From positions 1 to 59,586 of the forward strand of contig QGVD01000015.1 of the NCBI GenBank assembly GCA_003242685.1: DNA of 59,586 nt, read 5' to 3'. The DNA is from Pseudomonadota bacterium. GTDB lineage: Bacteria; Pseudomonadota; Gammaproteobacteria; Steroidobacterales; Steroidobacteraceae. Positions 51,256 through 59,586 of the stretch are shown here, in pieces (position 1 is the first letter of the stretch; every line of letters begins with the position of its first letter). The notes under the pieces were generated by a model. The model had not been told where the DNA came from. It was given only the letters and a program-made list of their open reading frames with translations, and did no database searches. The translations under genes were made by a program, and so were the position numbers.

Positions 51256-52104
51256 TCAGAAGCGGCCGGCGTTGAAGTCCTCGAACGCCTGCAGGATCTG
51301 CTCGCGCGTGTTCATCACGAAGGGACCGTAGCGCGCGACCGGCTCGCGCAGCGGACGGCCTGCGACCATGATCAGCCGCGCCGGCTCCTCGCCGGCAGTC
51401 GCGACGAACCTGTTCCCCCCACCGAGCACGCCGAGCTCGCCGCGGACGAGCTCCGTGTCTCCGATGCGTGCATTGCCCTGGTAGACGTAGGCGAACGCCT
51501 GATGCCCGGCGGGCAGCTCCGCCTCGAAGCGCGCGCCGGGCTCGAGATGGACGTCCCAGTAGACCGGCTCGGTCGCAACCGCCTGCACGGGTCCCTCCAC
51601 TCCGTCGAGCCGCCCCGCGAGCACACGCACGCGCACTCCCGGCCTTTCGACTTCCGGGATGCGCTCGGGCGCGATGTCCTGATAGCGCGGTGCGGTCATC
51701 TTCTGAGCGGCCGGCAGGTTCACCCAGAGCTGGAAGCCCCACAGCAGTCCGTTCTCCTGCTCAGGCATCTCCGAATGGACGATGCCGCGCCCGGCCGTCA
51801 TCCACTGGACGCTGCCCGGGACCAGAAGGCCGCTGTTGCCCTGGCTGTCGTGATGGCGCATCCGCCCCGCGAGCATGTACGTCACGGTCTCGAACCCCCG
51901 ATGGGGGTGATCGGGAAAGCCGCCGATGTAGTCGTCCGGTGAGTCGGAGCGGAACTCGTCGAGCAGCAGGAACGGATCGAGATCGGGCAGCTCGCGCGTG
52001 CCGAGGATGCGCGTCAGCCGCACGCCGGCACCGTCACTCGTTACCTGTCCGCGCACCTTTCTGAGGACCGGGCGGGCGCCGTTGCCCGCATTCGAGGAGC
52101 TCAT
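51256..52104 (-). CDS. pirin family protein
   Basis: A 282-residue bicupin. Metal ligands are present in the N-terminal cupin: His-x-His in DHPHRGFE and His/Glu in GIVHSEMPEQEN. It has VRLTRILGTRELPDLDPFLLLDEF at the start. Bacterial pirins include quercetin 2,3-dioxygenase-like enzymes and regulators of pyruvate metabolism; the role here is unknown. Convergent with the orphan membrane gene. Confidence 0.93.
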   Translation of the reverse strand: MSSSNAGNGARPVLRKVRGQVTSDGAGVRLTRILGTRELPDLDPFLLLDEFRSDSPDDYIGGFPDHPHRGFETVTYMLAGRMRHHDSQGNSGLLVPGSVQWMTAGRGIVHSEMPEQENGLLWGFQLWVNLPAAQKMTAPRYQDIAPERIPEVERPGVRVRVLAGRLDGVEGPVQAVATEPVYWDVHLEPGARFEAELPAGHQAFAYVYQGNARIGDTELVRGELGVLGGGNRFVATAGEEPARLIMVAGRPLREPVARYGPFVMNTREQILQAFEDFNAGRF

Positions 52105-52215
52105 GTCGTTCTCCGGAATCGAGACTGCGTTTCGATATTGGGGCGCCGTCCGGTATTGAAAGGCTCTCCTTCCGGCTGCCCGTCGTGGACTGCCGCCCCG
52201 CCGGCGCTCCCGGCT

Positions 52216-53952
52216 TCACTCGGTCCTGCGGCACTCATCACCTGAGTCCGCGCGCGGCCCGAGCCGCACGACTTCGATGAGATGCGGCGGTGTCGCGCGC
52301 GGATCGTCGGGCACTACGGCCGAACCGCCCTCCACCGTCTTCCACCGGCGCGGCACGCGCTCGATGCCGATGGCGTAGATCGTGAGCCCGCCCTGCGCAT
52401 CGATCCTCAGGCGCAGCCACTGCTTGAAGTCCTGGATACGGAGCGACGAGAACGCCTGCTCGAAATGCCGGCCGAAGACCTGCAGCGAGATCAGGAGGTA
52501 CAGCCCCATGACGAAGGATCCGGCGAGCCCTCCCGCGACGAAGATCATCAGCCCTGCGGTGAGGAGCTGCGAGACAGTCCCGAACTCGAGGTCCATGCCG
52601 CGGGTGGTCGCGAGCAGCGAGAGCCAGCCGATCGCGAAGGCGGCCCCGAGATGCGCCACCGCATGCGTGATGCCGCCGAGCAGCCGGTACCACCTCTTGT
52701 GCGTGTCGGTGAAGAACACGAACGCCGCGACGAAGGCGAGCAGCCACAGACCGTCGAACGGATCGCGCACCGCAGCCGCGATCGATGCGTGCAGGGCGGT
52801 GCGTACATCGGTCGTGTTCTCTTTCGTGAGATTCGCGGACGCGAACCATGCCGACAGTGCGTACATCGTGCCCGCGAGCCAGAAGAAGGACGGGTTGAGC
52901 CACAGGAAGGCCAGATTGCGCCACGCGAGGCGACGCGATGTCCTGCGGTCGGGGTAAGTGGCGCGCTCGCGCAGTCCGTTCGGCAGCTCTTCGCTGAGCG
53001 GATAGTGCGTGGGATGCAGGAACGCACCTCCTCCGCCGCACACGATGCGTTGCACCCCCGCGTCGTCCTCGTGCCGCTTGTAGCAGTGCAGATCGCCGGT
53101 GAGGAACACCTCGACCGGCCGGCGCAGGATCTCCTGCTCGAGAAAGCGCAGCGCGACGCTCTCGTACGTGGGAATCTCGGGATAGACGGGCTCGAGGATC
53201 CACTCGGGCTCCGGCACGCAGAGCACGATGCGCGCGTCCTCGTCCATCTCCGCCGCGACGTTCTGGAAGTACTTCACCTGCGGCTCGTCGAGATCGGCGC
53301 CGAGCTGCAGATCGATGCCGAGCAGCCACCAGTTGTGCGGCAATCGCAGCGCGAAGTAGCTGCGCGTCTGCTGCGTGCGGCAGCCCGCGAAGCCCCGCTC
53401 GGGACGGCAGAAGGTGCGCGAGAAGGCGATGAGGCTGTCGTACCAGTCGTGGTTGCCCGGTATGGCGAAGAGGTCCGGACAGCGGCGGCCGGCGAACGCG
53501 GCGGCGTAGGGCTTCTCGGTGCGCAGCTCGTACGCCTCGCGCGAGGGATAGGGATAGACCTCGTCGCCGCCGAATACGAGCACCCTGCCCGCATGCGTCC
53601 GTTCGACGGTTCCTTCCGGCGTCCGCAGCTCGAGCACCGGCTGCGCGAGCGAGTACGCGACTGCGTAAGTGGAGTTCCAGCCGTCGCCGAGATCCGCGAC
53701 GTAGTCGATCCAGAAATCGCACGGCTCGTGCGAGTAATCGAAGATCGTCTGCGGCTGGCTCGCGAGCGCCTCGATGAGACGCCTGTCCGAGTGGCGTCCG
53801 AAGAGATTCGCGAGCGTCACGAGCACCGCGGAGCGCACGAGCACGGACGGGTGATACCAGCTCGTCATCGGCGCGCGATACGGATCCGCGAGGACGCGCG
53901 CGAGCCGCTGCGAATCCGTCCGGTTCAGCGGTGTGATCCGCAATTCGCTCAC
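52216..53952 (-). CDS. membrane-anchored calcineurin-like metallophosphoesterase
   Basis: A 578-residue protein with the dinuclear metal motifs: DLGDG (~87-91), GGDE (128-131), GNHDW (166-170) and GDLHCYKRHE (286-295). The C-terminal ~250 residues hold about five to six hydrophobic helices, an unusual addition for this superfamily. The GTG start lies 8 bp after the FtsX-like gene stop, so they are probably co-transcribed. It may act on a phospho-ester at the membrane. Larger in-frame ORF upstream is antisense-like and was excluded. Confidence 0.8.
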   Translation of the reverse strand: MSELRITPLNRTDSQRLARVLADPYRAPMTSWYHPSVLVRSAVLVTLANLFGRHSDRRLIEALASQPQTIFDYSHEPCDFWIDYVADLGDGWNSTYAVAYSLAQPVLELRTPEGTVERTHAGRVLVFGGDEVYPYPSREAYELRTEKPYAAAFAGRRCPDLFAIPGNHDWYDSLIAFSRTFCRPERGFAGCRTQQTRSYFALRLPHNWWLLGIDLQLGADLDEPQVKYFQNVAAEMDEDARIVLCVPEPEWILEPVYPEIPTYESVALRFLEQEILRRPVEVFLTGDLHCYKRHEDDAGVQRIVCGGGGAFLHPTHYPLSEELPNGLRERATYPDRRTSRRLAWRNLAFLWLNPSFFWLAGTMYALSAWFASANLTKENTTDVRTALHASIAAAVRDPFDGLWLLAFVAAFVFFTDTHKRWYRLLGGITHAVAHLGAAFAIGWLSLLATTRGMDLEFGTVSQLLTAGLMIFVAGGLAGSFVMGLYLLISLQVFGRHFEQAFSSLRIQDFKQWLRLRIDAQGGLTIYAIGIERVPRRWKTVEGGSAVVPDDPRATPPHLIEVVRLGPRADSGDECRRTE

Positions 53953-53959
53953 GGGAGGA

Positions 53960-56449
53960 TCAACCGCCGCGCAGAGTGAGGATCGGCGGCTGGCGCACGA
54001 CGGAGCGCGTGGCGATCCAGCCGCTCGTCGCGACGAGCAGCGCGCCGCCGAGAAGTCCCGCGATCCACACGCCGACATCGAACCCGTAGCGCAGCTCGAG
54101 GACGCGCGTGGCGACGAAGTAGCCTGCGATGGTGGCGCCCAGAGCCGCGAGCATGCCGGAGAGCAGCCCCAGTGCCGTGAACTCCGCGAGCACGCCCTGC
54201 AGGACCGTTCGCCGGCTCGCGCCGAGCGTGCGCAGCATCGCGCTCTCGAAGCGCCGTTCGTCCCGGCTCGCCTGCACCGCCGCGAGCAGCACCGTGAGTC
54301 CCGCGAAGAGCGTGAAGATGAAAACGCTCTGCACGGCGATGGACGCGCGATCTATGACCGTGCGCACCTGCGACAGCAGGTCTTCGATGTCGAAGATGGA
54401 CACGCTCGGGAAGCGGCGCGCGAGCTCGGCGAGCACGCGGCCTTCGCTCGGCCTGAAGTATGCGCTCGTCATGTACGTGCCCGCCGTGCCTTCGAGCACA
54501 CCGGGTGCGAACACCACGAAGAAGTTCGGCTGAAAGCTGTCCCACTTGATGTCGCGGATGCCGGCGATCGTGACCTCGAACGTCTCGCCGGCAACGTCGA
54601 ACGTCAGTCTGTCACCCACGTCGACACCGAGCGAATCGCGGTATTCCGTGGCCAGCGAGACGAGCGGCTTGCCGAAATCCTCCTTCGTCCACCAGCGTCC
54701 CGCGACCACGCGGTTGTCGTCGCCGAGCTCGGCGGCCCACGTCAGGTTCTGCTCGCGGCCCGCGAAGCGGTCCCCGTCCTCGTCGCGGAAGACGAGAGAA
54801 TCGATCGGACGGCCGTTGATGTGCGTCATGCGCCCGCGGATCATGGGCAGCACGCGCGACAGCCGCGCGCCGCGCTCCTCGAGGAACGACACGAACTCGT
54901 CGCGCTCGGCGGGCGGAATGTTGACGAAGAAGTAGTTCGGCGCATCCTCGGGCAGGCTCGCCCGCCAGTCGGCGTCGAGATCCTCTCGCACCACGCCGAG
55001 CAGCAGCAGCACCATGAGACCGATGCCGAACGCCACGATCTGCACGAGGCTTTCCGCGCGCCGCCGGCTCAGATTCGCGACACCGTAGCGCCAGGCGACA
55101 CCGACGCTGCCGCGCAGACCCGATGCGATCCGCACCAGAAGCGCACCCGCGAGCGTGAGCAGCAGGACGAAGCCTGCGAGCCCCAGCGTGAATCCTGCGA
55201 AGAGCAGCCAGTCCCGCACGACCCAGTAGATGAGGAACACGACTGCCGCGACGGCCGGGCCGAAGGCGAGCAGAACGAGCGGCGGCGGCGGTCCGACGTC
55301 ACGGCGCAGGACGCGGATCGTGGGCACTCTCGCGAGCTGCAGCAGCGGCGGCACGGCGAAGCCCGCGAGAACCGCTATCGCCGTGACGAAGCCGATGCCG
55401 ATCGGCGCGAGACTTGCCGGCGGAAGCTCGACGGCCAGCAGTCCGCGGATCGTATGGACGAGCCATTCCTGAGCCACGAAGCCGACGGCCGACCCTGCAA
55501 TCGCGGCGAGGACGGCGATGGCGAGAAGCTGGAGCAGGCTCACGCTCAGGGTGAAGGCGCGCGTCGCGCCGAGAGTCTTCATGAGCGCGACGGCGTCGAG
55601 ATGGCGCTGCACATATCGCCGCGCGGACATCGCGACGGCGATCGAGCACAGCAGCACCGCTACCAGGCTCGCGAGGCTGAGAAAACGTCCTGCACGTTCG
55701 ATCGCGTTGTTGATCTGCGGGCTCGTTTCCCTGATGTCGCGCAGCCGCTCGCCGCGCTGCTTGTGCGCCACCAGCCACAGCTTGAAATCGTCGATGACGT
55801 CGCGATCGCCCGCGAAGAGCGCCGCATAGCTCACGCGGCTGCCCGGCTGGATGAGCTGCGTCGCCGGCAGATCGGCTGCGTTCATGATGAGGCTCGGCGC
55901 GAGATCGGCGAACGTGCCGCCCTGGTCGGGCCTCGAGATGAGCACCCGCGTGACGCGGAACGTCGCGGAGCCGATCGACAGCTCCGAGCCCACGCTTCCG
56001 CCGACCGACGCGAGCAGCTTCGAATCCGGCCACACTTCGCCGGGACCGGGGATGCCCTGCGCGGGGCGACCCTCGCCGAATGGCTCGTCCGCGATCCTCA
56101 GCGTACCGCGCAGCGGATAGCCTTCCGTCACGGCGCGGATGTTCGTGAGCTGGCTCTCGTCGCCGTGAAACACGACGCTGAGGAGCGCGGTGCTCCGTGC
56201 CGTACGCAAGCCGCGGCGTTCGGCTTCGTCCAGATAAACCTGCGAGATGGGCTGCGGCGAGCCGAGGCGAATATCGGCGGCGAGCACCTCGCTCGCCTGC
56301 AGCTCGACGGCTTCGCCGATGCGGCCGACCAGGAAACCGACACCGGTTAGTGCAGCAACGGCGATGGTGAGCGCGAGAAGCAGCACGCCGAGCTCGCCGG
56401 AGCGCCACTCGCGCCCAAGGGATCTCAGTGCCAGCCTGAGTGCGCGCAC
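53960..56449 (-). CDS. FtsX-like ABC transporter permease (YbbP-like)
   Basis: An 829-residue MacB/FtsX-type permease with about ten membrane segments and two large periplasmic regions, the YbbP arrangement. The N-terminal helix LGVLLLALTIAVAALTGVGFL and the C-terminal GLLSGMLAALGATIAGYFVA and GVWIAGLLGGALLVAT segments frame FtsX domains. It pairs with the ATPase encoded just upstream (4-bp gap), and the pair lies beside the TesA-like gene as in E. coli ybbA-ybbP/tesA. Substrate is thought to be lipid-linked; not proven here. Confidence 0.92.
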   Translation of the reverse strand: MRALRLALRSLGREWRSGELGVLLLALTIAVAALTGVGFLVGRIGEAVELQASEVLAADIRLGSPQPISQVYLDEAERRGLRTARSTALLSVVFHGDESQLTNIRAVTEGYPLRGTLRIADEPFGEGRPAQGIPGPGEVWPDSKLLASVGGSVGSELSIGSATFRVTRVLISRPDQGGTFADLAPSLIMNAADLPATQLIQPGSRVSYAALFAGDRDVIDDFKLWLVAHKQRGERLRDIRETSPQINNAIERAGRFLSLASLVAVLLCSIAVAMSARRYVQRHLDAVALMKTLGATRAFTLSVSLLQLLAIAVLAAIAGSAVGFVAQEWLVHTIRGLLAVELPPASLAPIGIGFVTAIAVLAGFAVPPLLQLARVPTIRVLRRDVGPPPPLVLLAFGPAVAAVVFLIYWVVRDWLLFAGFTLGLAGFVLLLTLAGALLVRIASGLRGSVGVAWRYGVANLSRRRAESLVQIVAFGIGLMVLLLLGVVREDLDADWRASLPEDAPNYFFVNIPPAERDEFVSFLEERGARLSRVLPMIRGRMTHINGRPIDSLVFRDEDGDRFAGREQNLTWAAELGDDNRVVAGRWWTKEDFGKPLVSLATEYRDSLGVDVGDRLTFDVAGETFEVTIAGIRDIKWDSFQPNFFVVFAPGVLEGTAGTYMTSAYFRPSEGRVLAELARRFPSVSIFDIEDLLSQVRTVIDRASIAVQSVFIFTLFAGLTVLLAAVQASRDERRFESAMLRTLGASRRTVLQGVLAEFTALGLLSGMLAALGATIAGYFVATRVLELRYGFDVGVWIAGLLGGALLVATSGWIATRSVVRQPPILTLRGG

Positions 56450-56453
56450 GTCT

Positions 56454-57164
<711 letters not shown>

Positions 57165-57846
57165 CTGCGCCTGGGCGCTCGGTATCTGGCTTTCATTCGT
57201 TGCTGGCCCGGTCGCTGCGGCCACGTCGGAACGGGTCATCCTGGTGCTGGGCGACAGCCTGAGCGCGGCCTACGGTATCCGGCCGGAACAGGGCTGGGTC
57301 GCCTTGCTCGAAAAGCGGCTGCAGTCCGAAGGGTACGGATACCGCGTCGTGAATGCCAGCGTGAGCGGCGAAACGTCCACGGGCGGCGTGCAGCGCCTGC
57401 CGCGCGCGCTCGAACTGCACAAGCCGGAGATCGTGATCCTGGAGCTCGGAGCGAACGACGGGCTGCGCGGCCTGCCGCTCGCCACCACACGCGCCAATCT
57501 CGAGAAATCGGTGGAGCTCGCGCGCGCGGCAGGCGCAAAGGTGCTCCTCGTCGGCCTCGAGATGCCGCCCAACTACGGCCCGAAATACACCGCGCAATTC
57601 AGAGAGATGTTCCGCGAGCTGGCGAAGAGTCACTCCCTGCCACTCGTGCCATTCCTGCTCGAGAACGTGGCGCTCGATCCCGAGCTGATGCAGTCCGACG
57701 GATTGCACCCGAACGCGAAGGCGCAGCCGATTCTGCTCGACAACGTGTGGCCGCTGCTGAAGCCGCTGCTCGCGAAGCCGTAGGGCCGTTCCGAACATGA
57801 GAACGTCAGAGTGCTCGGCGCCGTACGGGCGCGTGCATATCGTACG

Positions 57847-57876
57847 TTGTCACGATTTCCGAGCCGGTGCTATATA
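57847..57876 (+). promoter_or_regulatory. probable fadD promoter
   Basis: Plus strand -35 TTGTCA (57847-57852) and -10 TATATA (57871-57876) with an 18-bp spacer, 5/6 and 5/6 matches to consensus. About 50 bp upstream of the fadD ATG at 57928. A FadR-type operator was looked for around it and not recognised. Confidence 0.68.
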
Positions 57877-57927
57877 GCCCGCTGCACCATTGTGGCGCGT
57901 AAGAACGCCGAAGCCGGAGTCGAGGTG

Positions 57928-59586
57928 ATGGAGAAAATCTGGCTGAAGTCGTATCCCCCCGGAGTTCCGGCCGAGATCGACCCGCCTCAGACCCGTTCGC
58001 TGGTCGAGATGTTCGAAAAGAGCTGCCGCGAGTACGCCGACCGCGTCGCCTACGTGCAGATGGGGGCCGAGATCACGTACCGGCAGCTCGACGAGTACAC
58101 ACGCGATTTCGCTGCGTGGCTGCAGAAGACGGCGGGGCTGCGCAAGGGCGCGCGCATCGCAATAATGCTGCCCAACGTCCTGCAGTACCCGATCGCGTTG
58201 TTCGGCGCGCTGCGCGCGGGGCTCATCGTCGTCAACACCAATCCGCTCTACACGGCACGTGAGCTCGAGCACCAGCTCACCGACTCGGGCGCGGAAGCCA
58301 TCGTCATTCTCGAGAACTTCGCGCATACGCTGCAGGAGGTGATCGACCGTACGCCGGTGCGGCACGTCCTCGTGACGGCCGTGGGCGACATGCTCGGCTT
58401 CCCGAAGTCGTGGATCGTCAACTTCGTCGTCCGGCGCGTACGCAAGCAGGTCAAGCCGTGGCGCATCACGGGCGCGCTCGACTTCCGCTCCGCCGTGATC
58501 GCGGGGCACCGGCTCACGTTCGATCCGGTGGACGTGGGCCTGGAAGACCTCGCCTTCCTGCAGTACACCGGCGGAACGACCGGCGTCGCGAAAGGCGCGA
58601 TGCTCAGCCACGGCAACCTCGTGGTGAACCTGGCTCAGGCCGAAGCGTGGATGGGTCCCAGCTTCGCGGCGGAGCCCGGAACGCTCATCACGCCGATTCC
58701 GCTCTATCACATCTTCGCGCTGACCGCGAACTGCCTGCTCTTCCTGAAACTCGGCTGGAAGAACGTCCTCATCACGAATCCGCGTGACCTGCCGGGCTTC
58801 GTCGCGGAGCTGAAGAAGCACAAGTTCGCCTTCATCAGCGGCGTCAACACACTCTTCAACGCGCTGCTGCACACACCGGGCTTCGAAAGCCTCGACTTCA
58901 GCGAACTGCGCGTGACGCTGGGCGGCGGCATGGCCGTGCAGGCGGCAGTCGCGCAGAGGTGGAAAGAAGTCACCGGCAACATCCTCACCCAGGCATGGGG
59001 CCTGACCGAGACGTCCCCTGCGGCGTGCATCAACCCGATCGGCGAGGACTTCAACGGCTCCATCGGCTTGCCGATCCCTTCGACCGAGATCGCGATCATG
59101 GATGACGAAGGCCGGGAGCTCGGCATCGGCGAGATCGGCGAGATCTGCGTCCGCGGGCCGCAGGTGATGAAGGGCTACTGGAACCGCCCCGACGAGACCG
59201 AGAAAGTGATGCTTCCGGGCGGCTGGCTGCGCACCGGCGACGTCGGCCGCATGAACGAGCGCGGCTACGTTTTCATCGAGGATCGCAAGAAGGACATGAT
59301 CCTCGTCTCAGGCTTCAACGTATACCCGAACGAGGTCGAAGCGGTCGCCGTCGAGCATCCCGGAGTCCTGGAAGCCGCCGCCGTCGCCCAGCCCGATGAG
59401 CGTTCCGGTGAAGTCGTCGCGCTCTTCGTCGTGCGCAAGGACCCGAACCTCACCGAGCAGGAGATCATCGAGCACTGCCGGAAATCGCTCACCGGCTACA
59501 AGGTGCCGAAGCACGTCTACTTCCGGTCCGAGCTCCCGAAGACGAACGTCGGGAAGATTCTGAGAAGGGCGCTGAGGGACGAGCTG
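57928..59586 (+). CDS. fadD: long-chain fatty acid-CoA ligase, 3' end cut by window
   Basis: Activates fatty acids to acyl-CoA using ATP at the inner membrane; first step of beta-oxidation. The 553 codons visible cover nearly the full family length, missing only the last few residues at the window edge. N-terminus MEKIWLKSYPPGVPAEIDPP and the AMP-binding P-loop YTGGTTGVAKGAMLSH are close to E. coli FadD. The WGLTETSP core, YWNRPDETE region, GWLRTGDVG and the C-terminal GKILRRAL hinge are present. A strong promoter precedes it. Confidence 0.97.
   Translation, partial: MEKIWLKSYPPGVPAEIDPPQTRSLVEMFEKSCREYADRVAYVQMGAEITYRQLDEYTRDFAAWLQKTAGLRKGARIAIMLPNVLQYPIALFGALRAGLIVVNTNPLYTARELEHQLTDSGAEAIVILENFAHTLQEVIDRTPVRHVLVTAVGDMLGFPKSWIVNFVVRRVRKQVKPWRITGALDFRSAVIAGHRLTFDPVDVGLEDLAFLQYTGGTTGVAKGAMLSHGNLVVNLAQAEAWMGPSFAAEPGTLITPIPLYHIFALTANCLLFLKLGWKNVLITNPRDLPGFVAELKKHKFAFISGVNTLFNALLHTPGFESLDFSELRVTLGGGMAVQAAVAQRWKEVTGNILTQAWGLTETSPAACINPIGEDFNGSIGLPIPSTEIAIMDDEGRELGIGEIGEICVRGPQVMKGYWNRPDETEKVMLPGGWLRTGDVGRMNERGYVFIEDRKKDMILVSGFNVYPNEVEAVAVEHPGVLEAAAVAQPDERSGEVVALFVVRKDPNLTEQEIIEHCRKSLTGYKVPKHVYFRSELPKTNVGKILRRALRDEL

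Noticed and set aside
53933..56350. 805-residue plus-strand ORF opposite the FtsX-like permease
   Set aside because: Antisense shadow; the minus-strand permease has clear membrane and FtsX features.

Overview
The window reads as ordinary chromosome from a high-GC proteobacterium, most likely a gammaproteobacterium close to Steroidobacter/Nevskia-type environmental lineages. This is inferred from roughly two-thirds GC, a trp operon under attenuation, a FadD close to the E. coli enzyme, and a LolD/YbbA-like ABC pair beside a TesA-like esterase. There is no phage, IS element, CRISPR array, tRNA or rRNA. Genes are densely packed, often with 4-bp ATGA overlaps, and many long ORFs opposite real genes are only GC-rich shadows. 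The first ~43 bases look like sequencing adapter, so position 1 is an assembly edge. The last gene (fadD) is cut by the window end.

Layout. 44-4505 (minus): trpL-trpE-trpG-trpD-trpC-trpF with promoter, a Trp-Trp-Trp leader peptide and a complete attenuator. 4560-6370: a TauE/SafE permease and two small conserved proteins. 6583-10741: an operon of a HerA-like ATPase, a DUF2780 protein and a thioredoxin-fold lipoprotein. 10808-13381: yajQ, beta-carbonic anhydrase, a BtuF-like metal-complex receptor with no canonical start codon, and a ferritin-like protein. 13475-19832: an autoregulated tripartite RND efflux operon (TetR, TolC-like, membrane fusion protein, RND pump). 19978-21547: DmeF-like metal exporter and a Nudix hydrolase. 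21574-21766: a structured RNA that resembles 6S RNA. 21859-24088: ahpC-ahpD divergent from oxyR, with a tandem OxyR site between them.

24157-31676: SDR, EamA exporter, PCu(A)C copper chaperone, then a 1018-residue protein that joins a lipase-like hydrolase, a middle domain resembling the M17 aminopeptidase N-domain, and a CHAT protease; then a decayed MgtC fragment and a hybrid histidine kinase. 31688-41069: a probable catabolic cluster: aldo/keto reductase, HpcH/HpaI aldolase, BKACE-type beta-keto acid cleavage enzyme, and a secreted 966-residue protein made of a solute-binding domain plus three SnoaL-like domains, with SDR, acyl-CoA dehydrogenase and LysR genes alongside. 41189-50065: DUF1993 protein, a catalytically dead EAL-like protein, an EF-hand protein, a LytS/LytTR two-component pair, DUF2231/aldo-keto reductase/flavin amine oxidase genes and a diguanylate cyclase. 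50437-59586: an orphan membrane protein, pirin, a membrane-anchored metallophosphoesterase, the ABC pair, the TesA-like esterase and fadD.

The strongest candidates for something new are the lipase-CHAT fusion (26453-29509) and the solute-binding/triple-SnoaL fusion (34431-37331). The trp attenuator, with a leader ORF that starts almost at the predicted transcription start, is the most complete regulatory element. All functional statements are read from sequence and family knowledge; no database search was run.
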